DNA from: Nocardia pseudobrasiliensis NBRC 108224
Lineage (GTDB): Bacteria > Actinomycetota > Actinomycetes > Mycobacteriales > Mycobacteriaceae
Assembly (NCBI RefSeq): GCF_001613105.1
Contig: NZ_BDBS01000015.1
Span: forward strand, 110,576-174,575
Direction of reading: 5' to 3'
DNA length: 64,000 nt
A program made the position numbers and the translations under genes. The notes beneath the pieces are model-generated. The model was not told where the DNA came from and did no database searches. It saw nothing but the letters and a program-made list of their open reading frames with translations. This document shows, piece by piece, positions 44,486 through 52,016 of this stretch; position 1 is the stretch's first letter; each line of letters starts with the position of its first letter.

Positions 44486-46855
44486 GTGCCGATCTCACAA
44501 ACGCTCGCGAGGCTGGTGGGTGCGTGCGTCCTGGCGGCCGTGCTCATCGCCGGGTTGCTGTTCCCGCTCGCCGGCGGTTTCGGGTTCGTGTCCAACCGGG
44601 CCGCCGATGCCGTCGACAACGTCTCCGCGGAACTTGTCGAGGGCACCGTGCCAGCGGTGTCGACCATGGTGGACGCGACCGGTGCGCCGTTCGCCTGGCT
44701 CTACGAGCAGCGGCGCTTCGAGGTGCCCAGCGACAAGATCTCCAACGATATGAAGCTGGCGATCGTGTCCATCGAGGACAAGCGCTTCGCCGAACACGGC
44801 GGCGTCGACTGGCAGGGCACCCTGCGCGCGTTCCTGCGCAACTCCTCCAGCGGCGAAGTGCAGCAGGGCGGTTCGACCATCGATCAGCAGTATGTGAAGA
44901 ACTTCCAGCTGTTGGTCGTGGCCAAGACCGATGCCGAGCGCCGCGCCGCGATCGAGACAACGCCGGCGCGCAAGCTGCGCGAGATCCGCATGGCGCTGAC
45001 GCTCGAGAAGGAGCTCAGCAAGGACGAGATCCTCACCCGGTACCTGAACCTGGTCCCGTTCGGCAACGGCTCCTACGGCGTACAGGACGCCGCGCAGACC
45101 TACTTCGGCGTGGACGCCAAGGATCTGAGCGTTCAGCAGGCCGCGATGCTCGCGGGCATGGTGCAGTCCAGCTCCAAGCTGAACCCCTACACCAATCCGA
45201 AGGGCGTGCTGGAGCGGCGGAACACCGTGCTGGACACGATGATCCAGAACATCCCCAGCCGCGCCGAGGAATTCCGCGCCGCGAAGGCGAGGGGGCTGGA
45301 CGTACTGCCCGAACCGAAGGGCCTGCCGCGCGGCTGCATTTCCTCCGGCGACCGCGGCTTCTTCTGCGACTACGCGCTTCAGTACCTGCAGAACGCCGGG
45401 ATCAGCAAGGATCAGATCGATAAGGGGGGTTATCTGATCCGCACCAATCTCGATCCCGCGGTGCAGAACTCGATCAAGGCCTCGGTCAACTCGGTGACCA
45501 ATCCGCGCCTGGACGATATCGCCGAGGTGATGAGCATCGTCGGCACCGGGCAGGACACCCATCCGCTGGTCGCGATGACCTCGAGCCGCGACTACGGGTT
45601 GGATCAGGGACAGCATCAAACGGTGCAGCCGCAGCCGTATTCGCTGGTCGGTGACGGCGCGGGCTCGATTTTCAAGGTATTCACCACGGCCGCGGCGATG
45701 GAGAAGGGCCTGGGCATCAACGCCCAGCTGGATGTTCCGTCGTTCTTCACCGCGAAGGGTATGGGTAACAGCGGGACGCCGGGGTGTCCGGCGGAGACCT
45801 ACTGCGTGAAGAACGTGGGCAACTACAAATCGCCGATGTCGGTGACCGAGGCGCTGGCGCAGTCGCCGAACACCGCGTTCGTCAAGCTGATCCAGGATGT
45901 CGGGGTCACCCCGACCGTGGATATGGCGATCCGGTTGGGCATGCGGTCCTACACCCAGCCCAATACCTCCGGACACGGCAACCAGAGCCTGGCCGACATG
46001 GTCAAACAGCAGAATCTGGGCTCGTTCACCCTGGGCCCGTTCGCGATCAATCCGCTGGAGCTGTCCAATGTCGCCGCGACGCTGGCCTCGGGCGGTAAAT
46101 GGTGCCCGCCGAATCCGATCAAGGAGGTCGTGGATCGCAGCGGTAAGACCGTGCCGCTGACCCAGCAGGCGTGTGAGCAGGTCGTGGAGCCCGGACTGGC
46201 GAACACCCTGGCCAATGCGCTGAGTCAGGACGCGATCAGCGGTACCGCGGCCGGATCGGCGCGCGCGGCCGGGTGGAACGCGCCGGTGTCGGCGAAGACC
46301 GGAACCACCGAATCGCATCGGTCCTCGGCGTTCCTGGGCTTCACCAATTCGCTCGCGGGTGCGGCCTACATCTACGGCGACTCGCCGACGCCCGGCGAGA
46401 TCTGCTCGTTCCCGCTGCGCAGTTGTGGCGACGGAAATCTCTACGGCGGTAACGAACCGGCGCGCAGCTGGTTCTCCGGCATCAGGCCGGTGCTCGACCA
46501 CTACCCGCCGACGAGCCTGCCGCCGCTGGACGACAAATACGTCCGCGGCGCGAACAACTCGCAGATTCCTGATGTGACGGGCATGTCCGAGGCCGAGGCC
46601 CGGTCGACTCTGGTCGGCGCGGGATTCCAGGTCACCATCGTGAGCGTGCCCGGCTCGCCCGCCAAGGGCACCGTCATCGGCACCACGCCGAACGGCTCGG
46701 CGATCCCGGGTTCGGTGATCACGGTCAATGTCAGCGACGGGACCCAGCGCGAAGCGCCGCCGCCGGGGCCGATCCAGCTGCCGCCGGGTCTCCCGGGACT
46801 GCCGCCGCCACCGCGGTTGCCGCCGATTCCGATTCCGATTCCTATTCCTCGGTAG
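44486..46855 (+). CDS. ponA2: Bifunctional penicillin-binding protein with PASTA domain
   Basis: 789 residues, class A PBP. One N-terminal membrane helix. The glycosyltransferase domain has IEDKRFAEHGGVDW and the QGGSTIDQQYVKN block. The transpeptidase has GSIFKVFT (SxxK), SPN, and KTGTT. One PASTA domain (IPDVTGMSEAEARSTLVGAG) and a Pro/Ile tail end the protein. It polymerises and crosslinks peptidoglycan outside the membrane. TTTAGG ends 9 nt before the GTG, suggesting leaderless translation. This is the Rv3682 equivalent. Confidence 0.95.
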   Translation: MPISQTLARLVGACVLAAVLIAGLLFPLAGGFGFVSNRAADAVDNVSAELVEGTVPAVSTMVDATGAPFAWLYEQRRFEVPSDKISNDMKLAIVSIEDKRFAEHGGVDWQGTLRAFLRNSSSGEVQQGGSTIDQQYVKNFQLLVVAKTDAERRAAIETTPARKLREIRMALTLEKELSKDEILTRYLNLVPFGNGSYGVQDAAQTYFGVDAKDLSVQQAAMLAGMVQSSSKLNPYTNPKGVLERRNTVLDTMIQNIPSRAEEFRAAKARGLDVLPEPKGLPRGCISSGDRGFFCDYALQYLQNAGISKDQIDKGGYLIRTNLDPAVQNSIKASVNSVTNPRLDDIAEVMSIVGTGQDTHPLVAMTSSRDYGLDQGQHQTVQPQPYSLVGDGAGSIFKVFTTAAAMEKGLGINAQLDVPSFFTAKGMGNSGTPGCPAETYCVKNVGNYKSPMSVTEALAQSPNTAFVKLIQDVGVTPTVDMAIRLGMRSYTQPNTSGHGNQSLADMVKQQNLGSFTLGPFAINPLELSNVAATLASGGKWCPPNPIKEVVDRSGKTVPLTQQACEQVVEPGLANTLANALSQDAISGTAAGSARAAGWNAPVSAKTGTTESHRSSAFLGFTNSLAGAAYIYGDSPTPGEICSFPLRSCGDGNLYGGNEPARSWFSGIRPVLDHYPPTSLPPLDDKYVRGANNSQIPDVTGMSEAEARSTLVGAGFQVTIVSVPGSPAKGTVIGTTPNGSAIPGSVITVNVSDGTQREAPPPGPIQLPPGLPGLPPPPRLPPIPIPIPIPR

Positions 46856-46861
46856 GGGAGA

Positions 46862-46896
46862 CCCCGGCATCCGGCCCTGGGGGCCGGATGCCGGGG
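46862..46896 (+). terminator. 16-bp perfect hairpin after ponA2
   Basis: CCCCGGCATCCGGCCC (46862-46877) pairs exactly with 46881-46896 around a TGG loop, 7 bp past the stop. AAAT follows, no T-run. Confidence 0.8.
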
Positions 46897-46914
46897 AAAT
46901 TTGTGGCCGAACCC

Positions 46915-46995
46915 GGATACCGCGGAGCTGAAACCGAACCCCGATACCGCGGAGCTGAAACCGAACCCCGATGCCACGGAGTCGAAGCCGAACCC
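46915..46995. repeat. 27-bp tandem repeat, three copies
   Basis: Units begin at 46915, 46942 and 46969; the first two differ at one base, the third is diverged. Core: ATACCGCGGAGCTGAAACC. Located between the ponA2 terminator and the yqeY-like gene. Confidence 0.9.
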
Positions 46996-47002
46996 TGCCG
47001 GA

Positions 47003-47071
47003 GTTGTGGCCGACTCGAGGACAGAGTTGGGGCCGACCCGAGGTCAGATGTGTGGTCGACCCGAGGTCAGA
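47003..47071. repeat. 23-bp tandem repeat, three copies
   Basis: Units begin at 47003, 47026 and 47049, core GGCCGACCCGAGGTCAGA, directly after the 27-bp array. The sequence differs from that array, so two repeat events lie side by side. No gene overlaps it. Confidence 0.85.
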
Positions 47072-47110
47072 GGTGGGCCGGTTCCAGGGCGGGGGCCGAC
47101 GGGCGGCCGG

Positions 47111-47575
47111 TTAGAGGCGGGCCTTGACGGCGGCGGAGAGGCGGGAGCCGTCGGCGCGGCCTTCGGCCAGGCGGGTGGCTGTTTTCATGACCTGGCCCAT
47201 TTGGCGCATGCCGGGGCGTTCGCCGAGTTCCTCGGCGATTTCGGCGATGGCCGTGTCGGCTATGTGGGCGACCTCCGCGTCGGTGAGGGGGGTGGGTAGG
47301 TATTCGTCGATGATCTCTTCTTCGGCGCGCTCGTTGGCGGCCAGTTCGCCGCGGCCCGCCTGTTCGAAGACCAGGGCGGCCTCGTTGCGCTTCTTGGCCT
47401 CCTTGCTCAGCACGGCGATCACCTCGGCGTCGCTGAGTTCGCGGGCCTCGGGTCCGGAGACCTCGGCGGTCTGGACGGCGGCCAGCAGCATGCGCAGCGT
47501 GCCCGTGCGCAGCGCGTCCTTACTCTTCATCGCGGCGGTGAGATCGGTACGCAACCTGGCTTTGAGTTCCGTCAT
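47111..47575 (-). CDS. GatB/YqeY domain protein
   Basis: 154 residues. MTELKARLRTDLTAAMKSKD then RTGTLRMLLAAVQ, LSKEAKKRNEAALVFEQAGR, EEEIIDEYLP and GQVMKTA are the YqeY family blocks. The family resembles the tRNA-binding tail of the GatB amidotransferase subunit. The role is not established. The ATG at 47575 is used; a GTG nine bases earlier is possible. Confidence 0.92.
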   Translation of the reverse strand: MTELKARLRTDLTAAMKSKDALRTGTLRMLLAAVQTAEVSGPEARELSDAEVIAVLSKEAKKRNEAALVFEQAGRGELAANERAEEEIIDEYLPTPLTDAEVAHIADTAIAEIAEELGERPGMRQMGQVMKTATRLAEGRADGSRLSAAVKARL

Positions 47576-47658
47576 GAGGCTCACGGTAGCGTCCCGTACC
47601 GGGTCCCTGTGCGGAACAGCACTCGGCGTACGTCACACCGGTCGCCTATTCTGAGCGA

Positions 47659-48621
47659 ATGCCCGAACTCTCGTCTCCCGCACTCCGACGAGCCGCGCTG
47701 GGGGCCGTCGGAGCCGCAGCAGCCGGAATCGGCTACGCCTCGCTGATCGAACGCAATGCCTTCGTCCTGCGCGAGGCGACGCTCCCGGTCCTGCAACCGG
47801 GTTCGTCCAGCCTGCGGGTCCTGCATCTGAGCGATCTGCACATGACACCCGGGCAGAAGCTGAAACAGGCGTGGGTGCGCGAACTCGAGCGACTCGAGCC
47901 CGATCTGGTCGTCAACACCGGCGACAATCTCGCCCATCCGCGCGCGGTGCCCGCGGTGGTGCAGTCGCTGTCGGGTCTGCTGTCGCGCCCGGGCCTGTTC
48001 GTCTTCGGCAGCAACGACTACTTCGCGCCCGTGCCGAAGAATCCGCTGAAGTACTTCAAGAAGAACCACAAGCGCGTCCACGGCGCGCCGCTGCCCTGGC
48101 AGGATCTGCGCGCGGCCTTCAACGAACGCGGCTGGCTGGATCTGACCCATGTCCGCCGCGATCTCGAGGTGGCCGGAATCAAGATCGCGACCGCGGGCGT
48201 CGACGATCCGCATCTGCACCGCGACCGCTACGACACCATCGCCGGTGCGCCGAACCCGCTGGCGGAGTTGAGCATCGGCCTCACCCACTCCCCCGAGCCG
48301 CGCATCCTGGACCGATTCGCCACCGACGGTTACGACCTGGTGCTGGCCGGGCACACCCACGGCGGGCAGCTCTGCCTGCCCGGCTTCGGCGCGCTCGTCA
48401 CCAACTGCGGTATCGATCGTTCCCGCGTCAAGGGCCCCTCACGCTGGGGCGCGCACACCCGGCTGCATGTCTCGGCCGGCCTGGGCACCTCACCATGGGC
48501 CCCCTACCGGTTCTGCTGCCGTCCGGAGGCTACTCTGCTCACCCTGGTGGCCGCCCCGCCGAAACGCCCCGCCGCCGACACCGGCCATGGGCTGTCGGCA
48601 TCGGAGGCCGTCGCGCGCTAG
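47659..48621 (+). CDS. Metallophosphoesterase (YaeI/Rv3683 type)
   Basis: 320 residues. Metal ligands appear in order: HLSDLHM (DxH), NTGDN (GDx), GSND (GNH/D variant), GLTHSPEP and LAGHTHGGQL (GHxH). An N-terminal hydrophobic helix, ALGAVGAAAAGIGYASLI, suggests membrane attachment. It is a dinuclear-metal phosphoesterase of the calcineurin-like family; the substrate is unknown. TATTCT ends 6 nt before the ATG with no ribosome site, so the mRNA is probably leaderless. Confidence 0.92.
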   Translation: MPELSSPALRRAALGAVGAAAAGIGYASLIERNAFVLREATLPVLQPGSSSLRVLHLSDLHMTPGQKLKQAWVRELERLEPDLVVNTGDNLAHPRAVPAVVQSLSGLLSRPGLFVFGSNDYFAPVPKNPLKYFKKNHKRVHGAPLPWQDLRAAFNERGWLDLTHVRRDLEVAGIKIATAGVDDPHLHRDRYDTIAGAPNPLAELSIGLTHSPEPRILDRFATDGYDLVLAGHTHGGQLCLPGFGALVTNCGIDRSRVKGPSRWGAHTRLHVSAGLGTSPWAPYRFCCRPEATLLTLVAAPPKRPAADTGHGLSASEAVAR

Positions 48622-48660
48622 GGTTGCGCGCCGGGCTGGAACGTCAGGTAGGGGACGAGG

Positions 48661-50097
48661 GTGACCAGTGGGTTCGAAGGACGGCCGAACGACCCGTCGG
48701 CCGACAACGCGGCTGCGACCGAGAAGATACATCGCAGACCGCCCGGGCCGGACGCACCGGAGATAGCGCCGACGCAGGCGGTCCATCGCGCCGAATCGCC
48801 CGCCGATACGGCCAAGACCGAGATGTTCGCGCGCGCCGAACCACCGCGCCCCGCCGATCCGCCGCTACCTCGCCCGGCCTGGCAGGAATTGGCCAGACCC
48901 GGCACGAACCCGCCCCCGCAGCCGCCCCGGCGGCCCGGCCCTGCCGCGAGTCCCCCACCGCAGCAACCGATTCCGGGCCGCAGTGCGCCGACACCCGCCG
49001 CGCCGCGCGAGGCCGCCCCGAATCTGGATCGTGACGCCGCGACCCGCGCCCTCCAATCGCTCGCCTCCTCCGGACGCGACGATGCCACCCGCCCGATGAA
49101 CAACGTCACGCCGCCACCACGCGGTCTCGATTCGGCTGTGACCCAAGCGATTCCGACCAGTCGGCCACCGAACAACCCCGACCGGCAACACTTTCCGCAG
49201 AACCAGCCACCCCGCCGACCCCAGCCGGAACAGCCCTGGCAACTCGGCGCGACACCCGAACCCGCAGCGGCGCAACAGAAACGAAACCCCCCGCCGCCGC
49301 CACCCACCGAGGCTCCCCCGTCCAGCCGAGGCCGCAAGATCTGGCTGCTCGCGGGCGTCGGGGTGGTCGTCCTGGCCGCCGTCGCCGGTGCGGTCGCGGT
49401 GGTGTCCACCCGGCACAGCTCCGATACCGCCGCGACACAGGCCGCGCCCACACCGTCCATGGTGAGCGCGCTGACCAGCGGGCAGAACGCCGCGCCCGCG
49501 CCCACCACCTCCGCGCGCCCGACGACCACCAAGCCCGCGACCACCCCGGCCATCGCATCGGCCCCGCTGATCCCGGGCTATCAGACCGTGCTCGTCCCCG
49601 ATCGCGGCGCGGCCTACGACATTCCGAAGGACTGGAAGGTCGACGCGCTCGCCACCACCACCCTCGGCAGCGGCGCCGACACCGTGGAGATCGCCGGTCG
49701 AGCCACCGACGGTGACAACTACTGCCCGCGCTCGGTGCGCACGAGTTCCTTCCTGACGCTGTCCCCGCAGGCCGATCCGGCCGCCGCGGCCGCCGATGTC
49801 GGCATGCGCATGATCAAGGTCGGCTGGCCCGCGGCCACCGGCGCCAATCCGGGCAAGGCCGAACAGCTCGTCTCCCTGGACGGGCAACTGCACGGCGCCT
49901 TCGTCGAAACCACCGGCGGCGGTACCGCGCCCGCTCCCGGCTGCGCCAAATCGTTCTCGGTCTACACCTTCGCCTTCCCGAGCGAGAACGGCAATTTCGT
50001 GATGACCATCGCCGCCGACACGGGCGTGGCCAAGTCGATCGACAAGGAAACCGCCAAGAAGGTGCTCGCCAGCATCCGCCCGCTCCCGGACCGATGA
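48661..50097 (+). CDS. Proline-rich membrane protein with C-terminal DUF8017-like domain
   Basis: 478 residues. About 220 residues of Pro/Arg/Ala-rich disordered cytosolic sequence precede one membrane helix (IWLLAGVGVVVLAAVAGAVA). A Thr/Pro/Ala linker and a ~160-residue outer domain starting IPGYQTVLVPDRGAAYDIP follow. That domain has two cysteines (DNYCPRS and APGCAKS) that could bond. Such proteins are common in Nocardia; their role is unknown. The label DUF8017 is from memory and less sure. The GTG at 48661 has AGGGGACGAG upstream. Confidence 0.8.
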   Translation: MTSGFEGRPNDPSADNAAATEKIHRRPPGPDAPEIAPTQAVHRAESPADTAKTEMFARAEPPRPADPPLPRPAWQELARPGTNPPPQPPRRPGPAASPPPQQPIPGRSAPTPAAPREAAPNLDRDAATRALQSLASSGRDDATRPMNNVTPPPRGLDSAVTQAIPTSRPPNNPDRQHFPQNQPPRRPQPEQPWQLGATPEPAAAQQKRNPPPPPPTEAPPSSRGRKIWLLAGVGVVVLAAVAGAVAVVSTRHSSDTAATQAAPTPSMVSALTSGQNAAPAPTTSARPTTTKPATTPAIASAPLIPGYQTVLVPDRGAAYDIPKDWKVDALATTTLGSGADTVEIAGRATDGDNYCPRSVRTSSFLTLSPQADPAAAAADVGMRMIKVGWPAATGANPGKAEQLVSLDGQLHGAFVETTGGGTAPAPGCAKSFSVYTFAFPSENGNFVMTIAADTGVAKSIDKETAKKVLASIRPLPDR

Positions 50098-50152
50098 CCA
50101 GCCGATTTAACGTCTGAGCCGACCCTGCTGTAAGCTACGACAGGCTCAACCA

Positions 50153-50227
<75 letters not shown>

Positions 50228-50248
50228 TCGTGTGTGGAGACACGACAG

Positions 50249-50281
50249 CGGCCCTCCGCCTGGTCAACAGGCAGAGGGCCG
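50249..50281 (+). terminator. Intrinsic terminator after tRNA-Pro
   Basis: CGGCCCTCCGCCTG (50249-50262) pairs with CAGGCAGAGGGCCG (50268-50281) with one mismatch and a GTCAA loop. TTACTCTTTT follows, a T-rich tail rare in this window. Confidence 0.85.
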
Positions 50282-50290
50282 TTACTCTTT

Positions 50291-50938
50291 TCAACGCCGC
50301 GCTCGCCAGAACGCCATACCGAGCCGGGCGGGCGCGCACGGGCTCTCCTCGACATCGAGGAAACCGGCCTCGCGCAGCAGCCCGGGAATGCGCCCCTCGA
50401 GGTTCGCGTCGAGGACGCCGCGGCCGTGCGACAGGCGATTGGCATAGCCGCTGAGCTTGGCGAGTAGATTGCGCGGCCGACCGATATCGACGATGTGCAG
50501 TTGCCCGTCGGGGCGCAGCAGGTCGTACATGGTCCGCAGGGTCGAGATCTTCTGCGGCGTCGTGAGGTGGTGCAGGACGAAGCCGGACACGATCCGATCG
50601 AAGGAGTTCGGGGGGAAGTCCTGTTCTTCCAGTGTCCCCGAACGGATCTCGATATCCACGCCGGCCGCGGCGATGCGGCGACGGGCGATCTTCAGCATGC
50701 TGGGATCGACGTCCACGCCGATGACCCGAACATCCGGACCGACCCGCGCGACCAGCAATGCCAGCTGGCCGGGCCCGCAACCGAAATCCAGAACGGTCAT
50801 CCCCGGCGCGATGTCCGCTCGCTCGACGAGCTGCTGGCGGCTCGGTTGCAGGATGCTCATCGTCCGCTCGTATATCGGTGTCAGCCAACCGAATCCGGCC
50901 GCGGGTACGAACGATCGCTGGTCACGAGTGGATCTCAT
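50291..50938 (-). CDS. Class I SAM-dependent methyltransferase
   Basis: 215 residues. Motif I is VLDFGCGPGQLALLVA, the acidic loop is VIGVDVDPSMLKIA, and motif III/IV is RIVSGFVLHHLTTPQ. It resembles the Methyltransf_11/25 group (UbiE-like fold). The ATG at 50938 follows GGAAGAG. The open frame continues far upstream in an unrelated manner. Substrate unknown. It ends 10 bp from the tRNA-Pro terminator, whose stem can serve both strands. Confidence 0.9.
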   Translation of the reverse strand: MRSTRDQRSFVPAAGFGWLTPIYERTMSILQPSRQQLVERADIAPGMTVLDFGCGPGQLALLVARVGPDVRVIGVDVDPSMLKIARRRIAAAGVDIEIRSGTLEEQDFPPNSFDRIVSGFVLHHLTTPQKISTLRTMYDLLRPDGQLHIVDIGRPRNLLAKLSGYANRLSHGRGVLDANLEGRIPGLLREAGFLDVEESPCAPARLGMAFWRARR

Positions 50939-50973
50939 CTGCACTCTTCCCTGATACGACAGTAACCCCGACC

Positions 50974-51279
50974 TTATCCGGTCGGGGCCACTGTTTTCGG
51001 TCTCGAGCCGACCCGCTGGTCCCCCACCCCGAGCGCGGTCAGAAAGACCAGCACCACCGTGGCGACCGCGAAGACGCCGTGACCGGTGGAATCGGCCACC
51101 AGACAGATGATCCAGATCACCAGACCGGCGGCGGCGAGCAGGAAGTGCCCGAATACGACCGGCGCGGGCAGGCGGGTCGAACCGTCCTCGCGCACAGCGC
51201 CTTTCGCCACCCACATGCCTAGTAGGACGAAACCACCCGCCGCGGTGAGCAGCCAGGTGATCAACGCCGCGATACCCAT
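50974..51279 (-). CDS. Small membrane protein, unknown
   Basis: 101 residues. Three hydrophobic segments: ALITWLLTAAGGFVLLGMWV, VVFGHFLLAAAGLVIWIICL and HGVFAVATVVLVFLTALGV. CAGGAGACATC precedes the ATG. It resembles small integral membrane proteins common in actinobacteria; no function is known. It lies 35 bp upstream of the methyltransferase on the same strand. Confidence 0.8.
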   Translation of the reverse strand: MGIAALITWLLTAAGGFVLLGMWVAKGAVREDGSTRLPAPVVFGHFLLAAAGLVIWIICLVADSTGHGVFAVATVVLVFLTALGVGDQRVGSRPKTVAPTG

Positions 51280-51373
51280 GATGTCTCCTGAGAACGAATT
51301 GGATCGAGTCGGTGCCGATAACCGGAGACGGCCAGAGCCGCGATGCTCGCGATCGACAGCGCCAGCGGGTCGC

Positions 51374-51723
51374 ATGACCAGCGATTCGGCGATCGGCGCG
51401 GTCGCGGCCCTGGACGACGAACTGCGCCGCGGCATGTACTGGTTCATCCGGCGGATGCGCCGACCGGTCACCCGCGACGAGGCGCCCGCCGAGGTCGGCA
51501 TCTCCCGCAAGCTGGCCGCCTTCCATCTCGACAAGCTCGTCGACGCCGGACTGCTGCGGGCCCACTACGAGGCGGCCGGCGGTATCCGCCGGTGGGTTGC
51601 GCGCAGAAGGTCTACAAACCGGCCGACACCGATATCGAGATCGACATTCCGCAGCGGCGTTACCGCGTCCTCGCCGAAATCCTGCCCTTTCATCCCTTGG
51701 CCGCGAACGACGCCGAGGGCTGA
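51374..51723 (+). pseudogene. Frameshifted and shortened ArsR/TrmB-like HTH regulator
   Basis: From the ATG at 51374 the frame encodes a winged helix (EAPAEVGISRKLAAFHLDKL then VDAGLLRAHYE) up to about 51590. Beyond this the same frame becomes Arg-rich nonsense. The -1 frame takes over with QKVYKPADTDIEIDIPQRRY then VLAEILPFHP, ending at the TGA at 51721-51723. Joining the two gives a good regulator sequence, so one base seems lost in the CCGGTGGG run near 51588-51594. The joined protein would still be only ~115 residues, half the family's usual length, so it is also truncated. Confidence 0.65.
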
Positions 51724-51879
51724 CCCGAGACAACATCGGGCAACGCGTTGCGAACACCCGAAGAAGCGCAGGTTACCGGCCCGGCTCGACCGGATGTCCA
51801 TAACTCTAATTCGATGATTCCGGGTGGTAGCTTCCCCCCGCTGCTGTTAGCGTCTGTAACAAATGCGTCACACCGTGCG

Positions 51880-51906
51880 GTAATCCGTTGTAACACAACG
51901 CATTAC
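51880..51906. promoter_or_regulatory. Large inverted repeat upstream of the NRPS operon (operator candidate)
   Basis: GTAATCCGTTGT (51880-51891) and ACAACGCATTAC (51895-51906) match as inverted repeats at 11 of 12 positions around AAC. They lie 110 bp before the NRPS start in the AT-richer gap 51724-52016. No other gene is seen in that gap. Confidence 0.55.
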
Positions 51907-52016
51907 ACAATCCTCCGCCGACAGGGCAGGCGGACGTGCGGTACGGCCCGGAATCGCGGGCCCGGCGCCGATGGGGTCACCGGGTGTCGTCGGCGCGCGT
52001 CATGATGGAGGACCTG

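Noticed and set aside
46915..47071. CRISPR array
   Set aside because: Direct tandem units without spacers; two unrelated periods.
51086..51817. 243-codon plus-strand ORF as an intact regulator
   Set aside because: Only the part from 51374 to about 51590 is regulator-like; both ends are non-coding in that frame, and the true C-terminal part lies in another frame.
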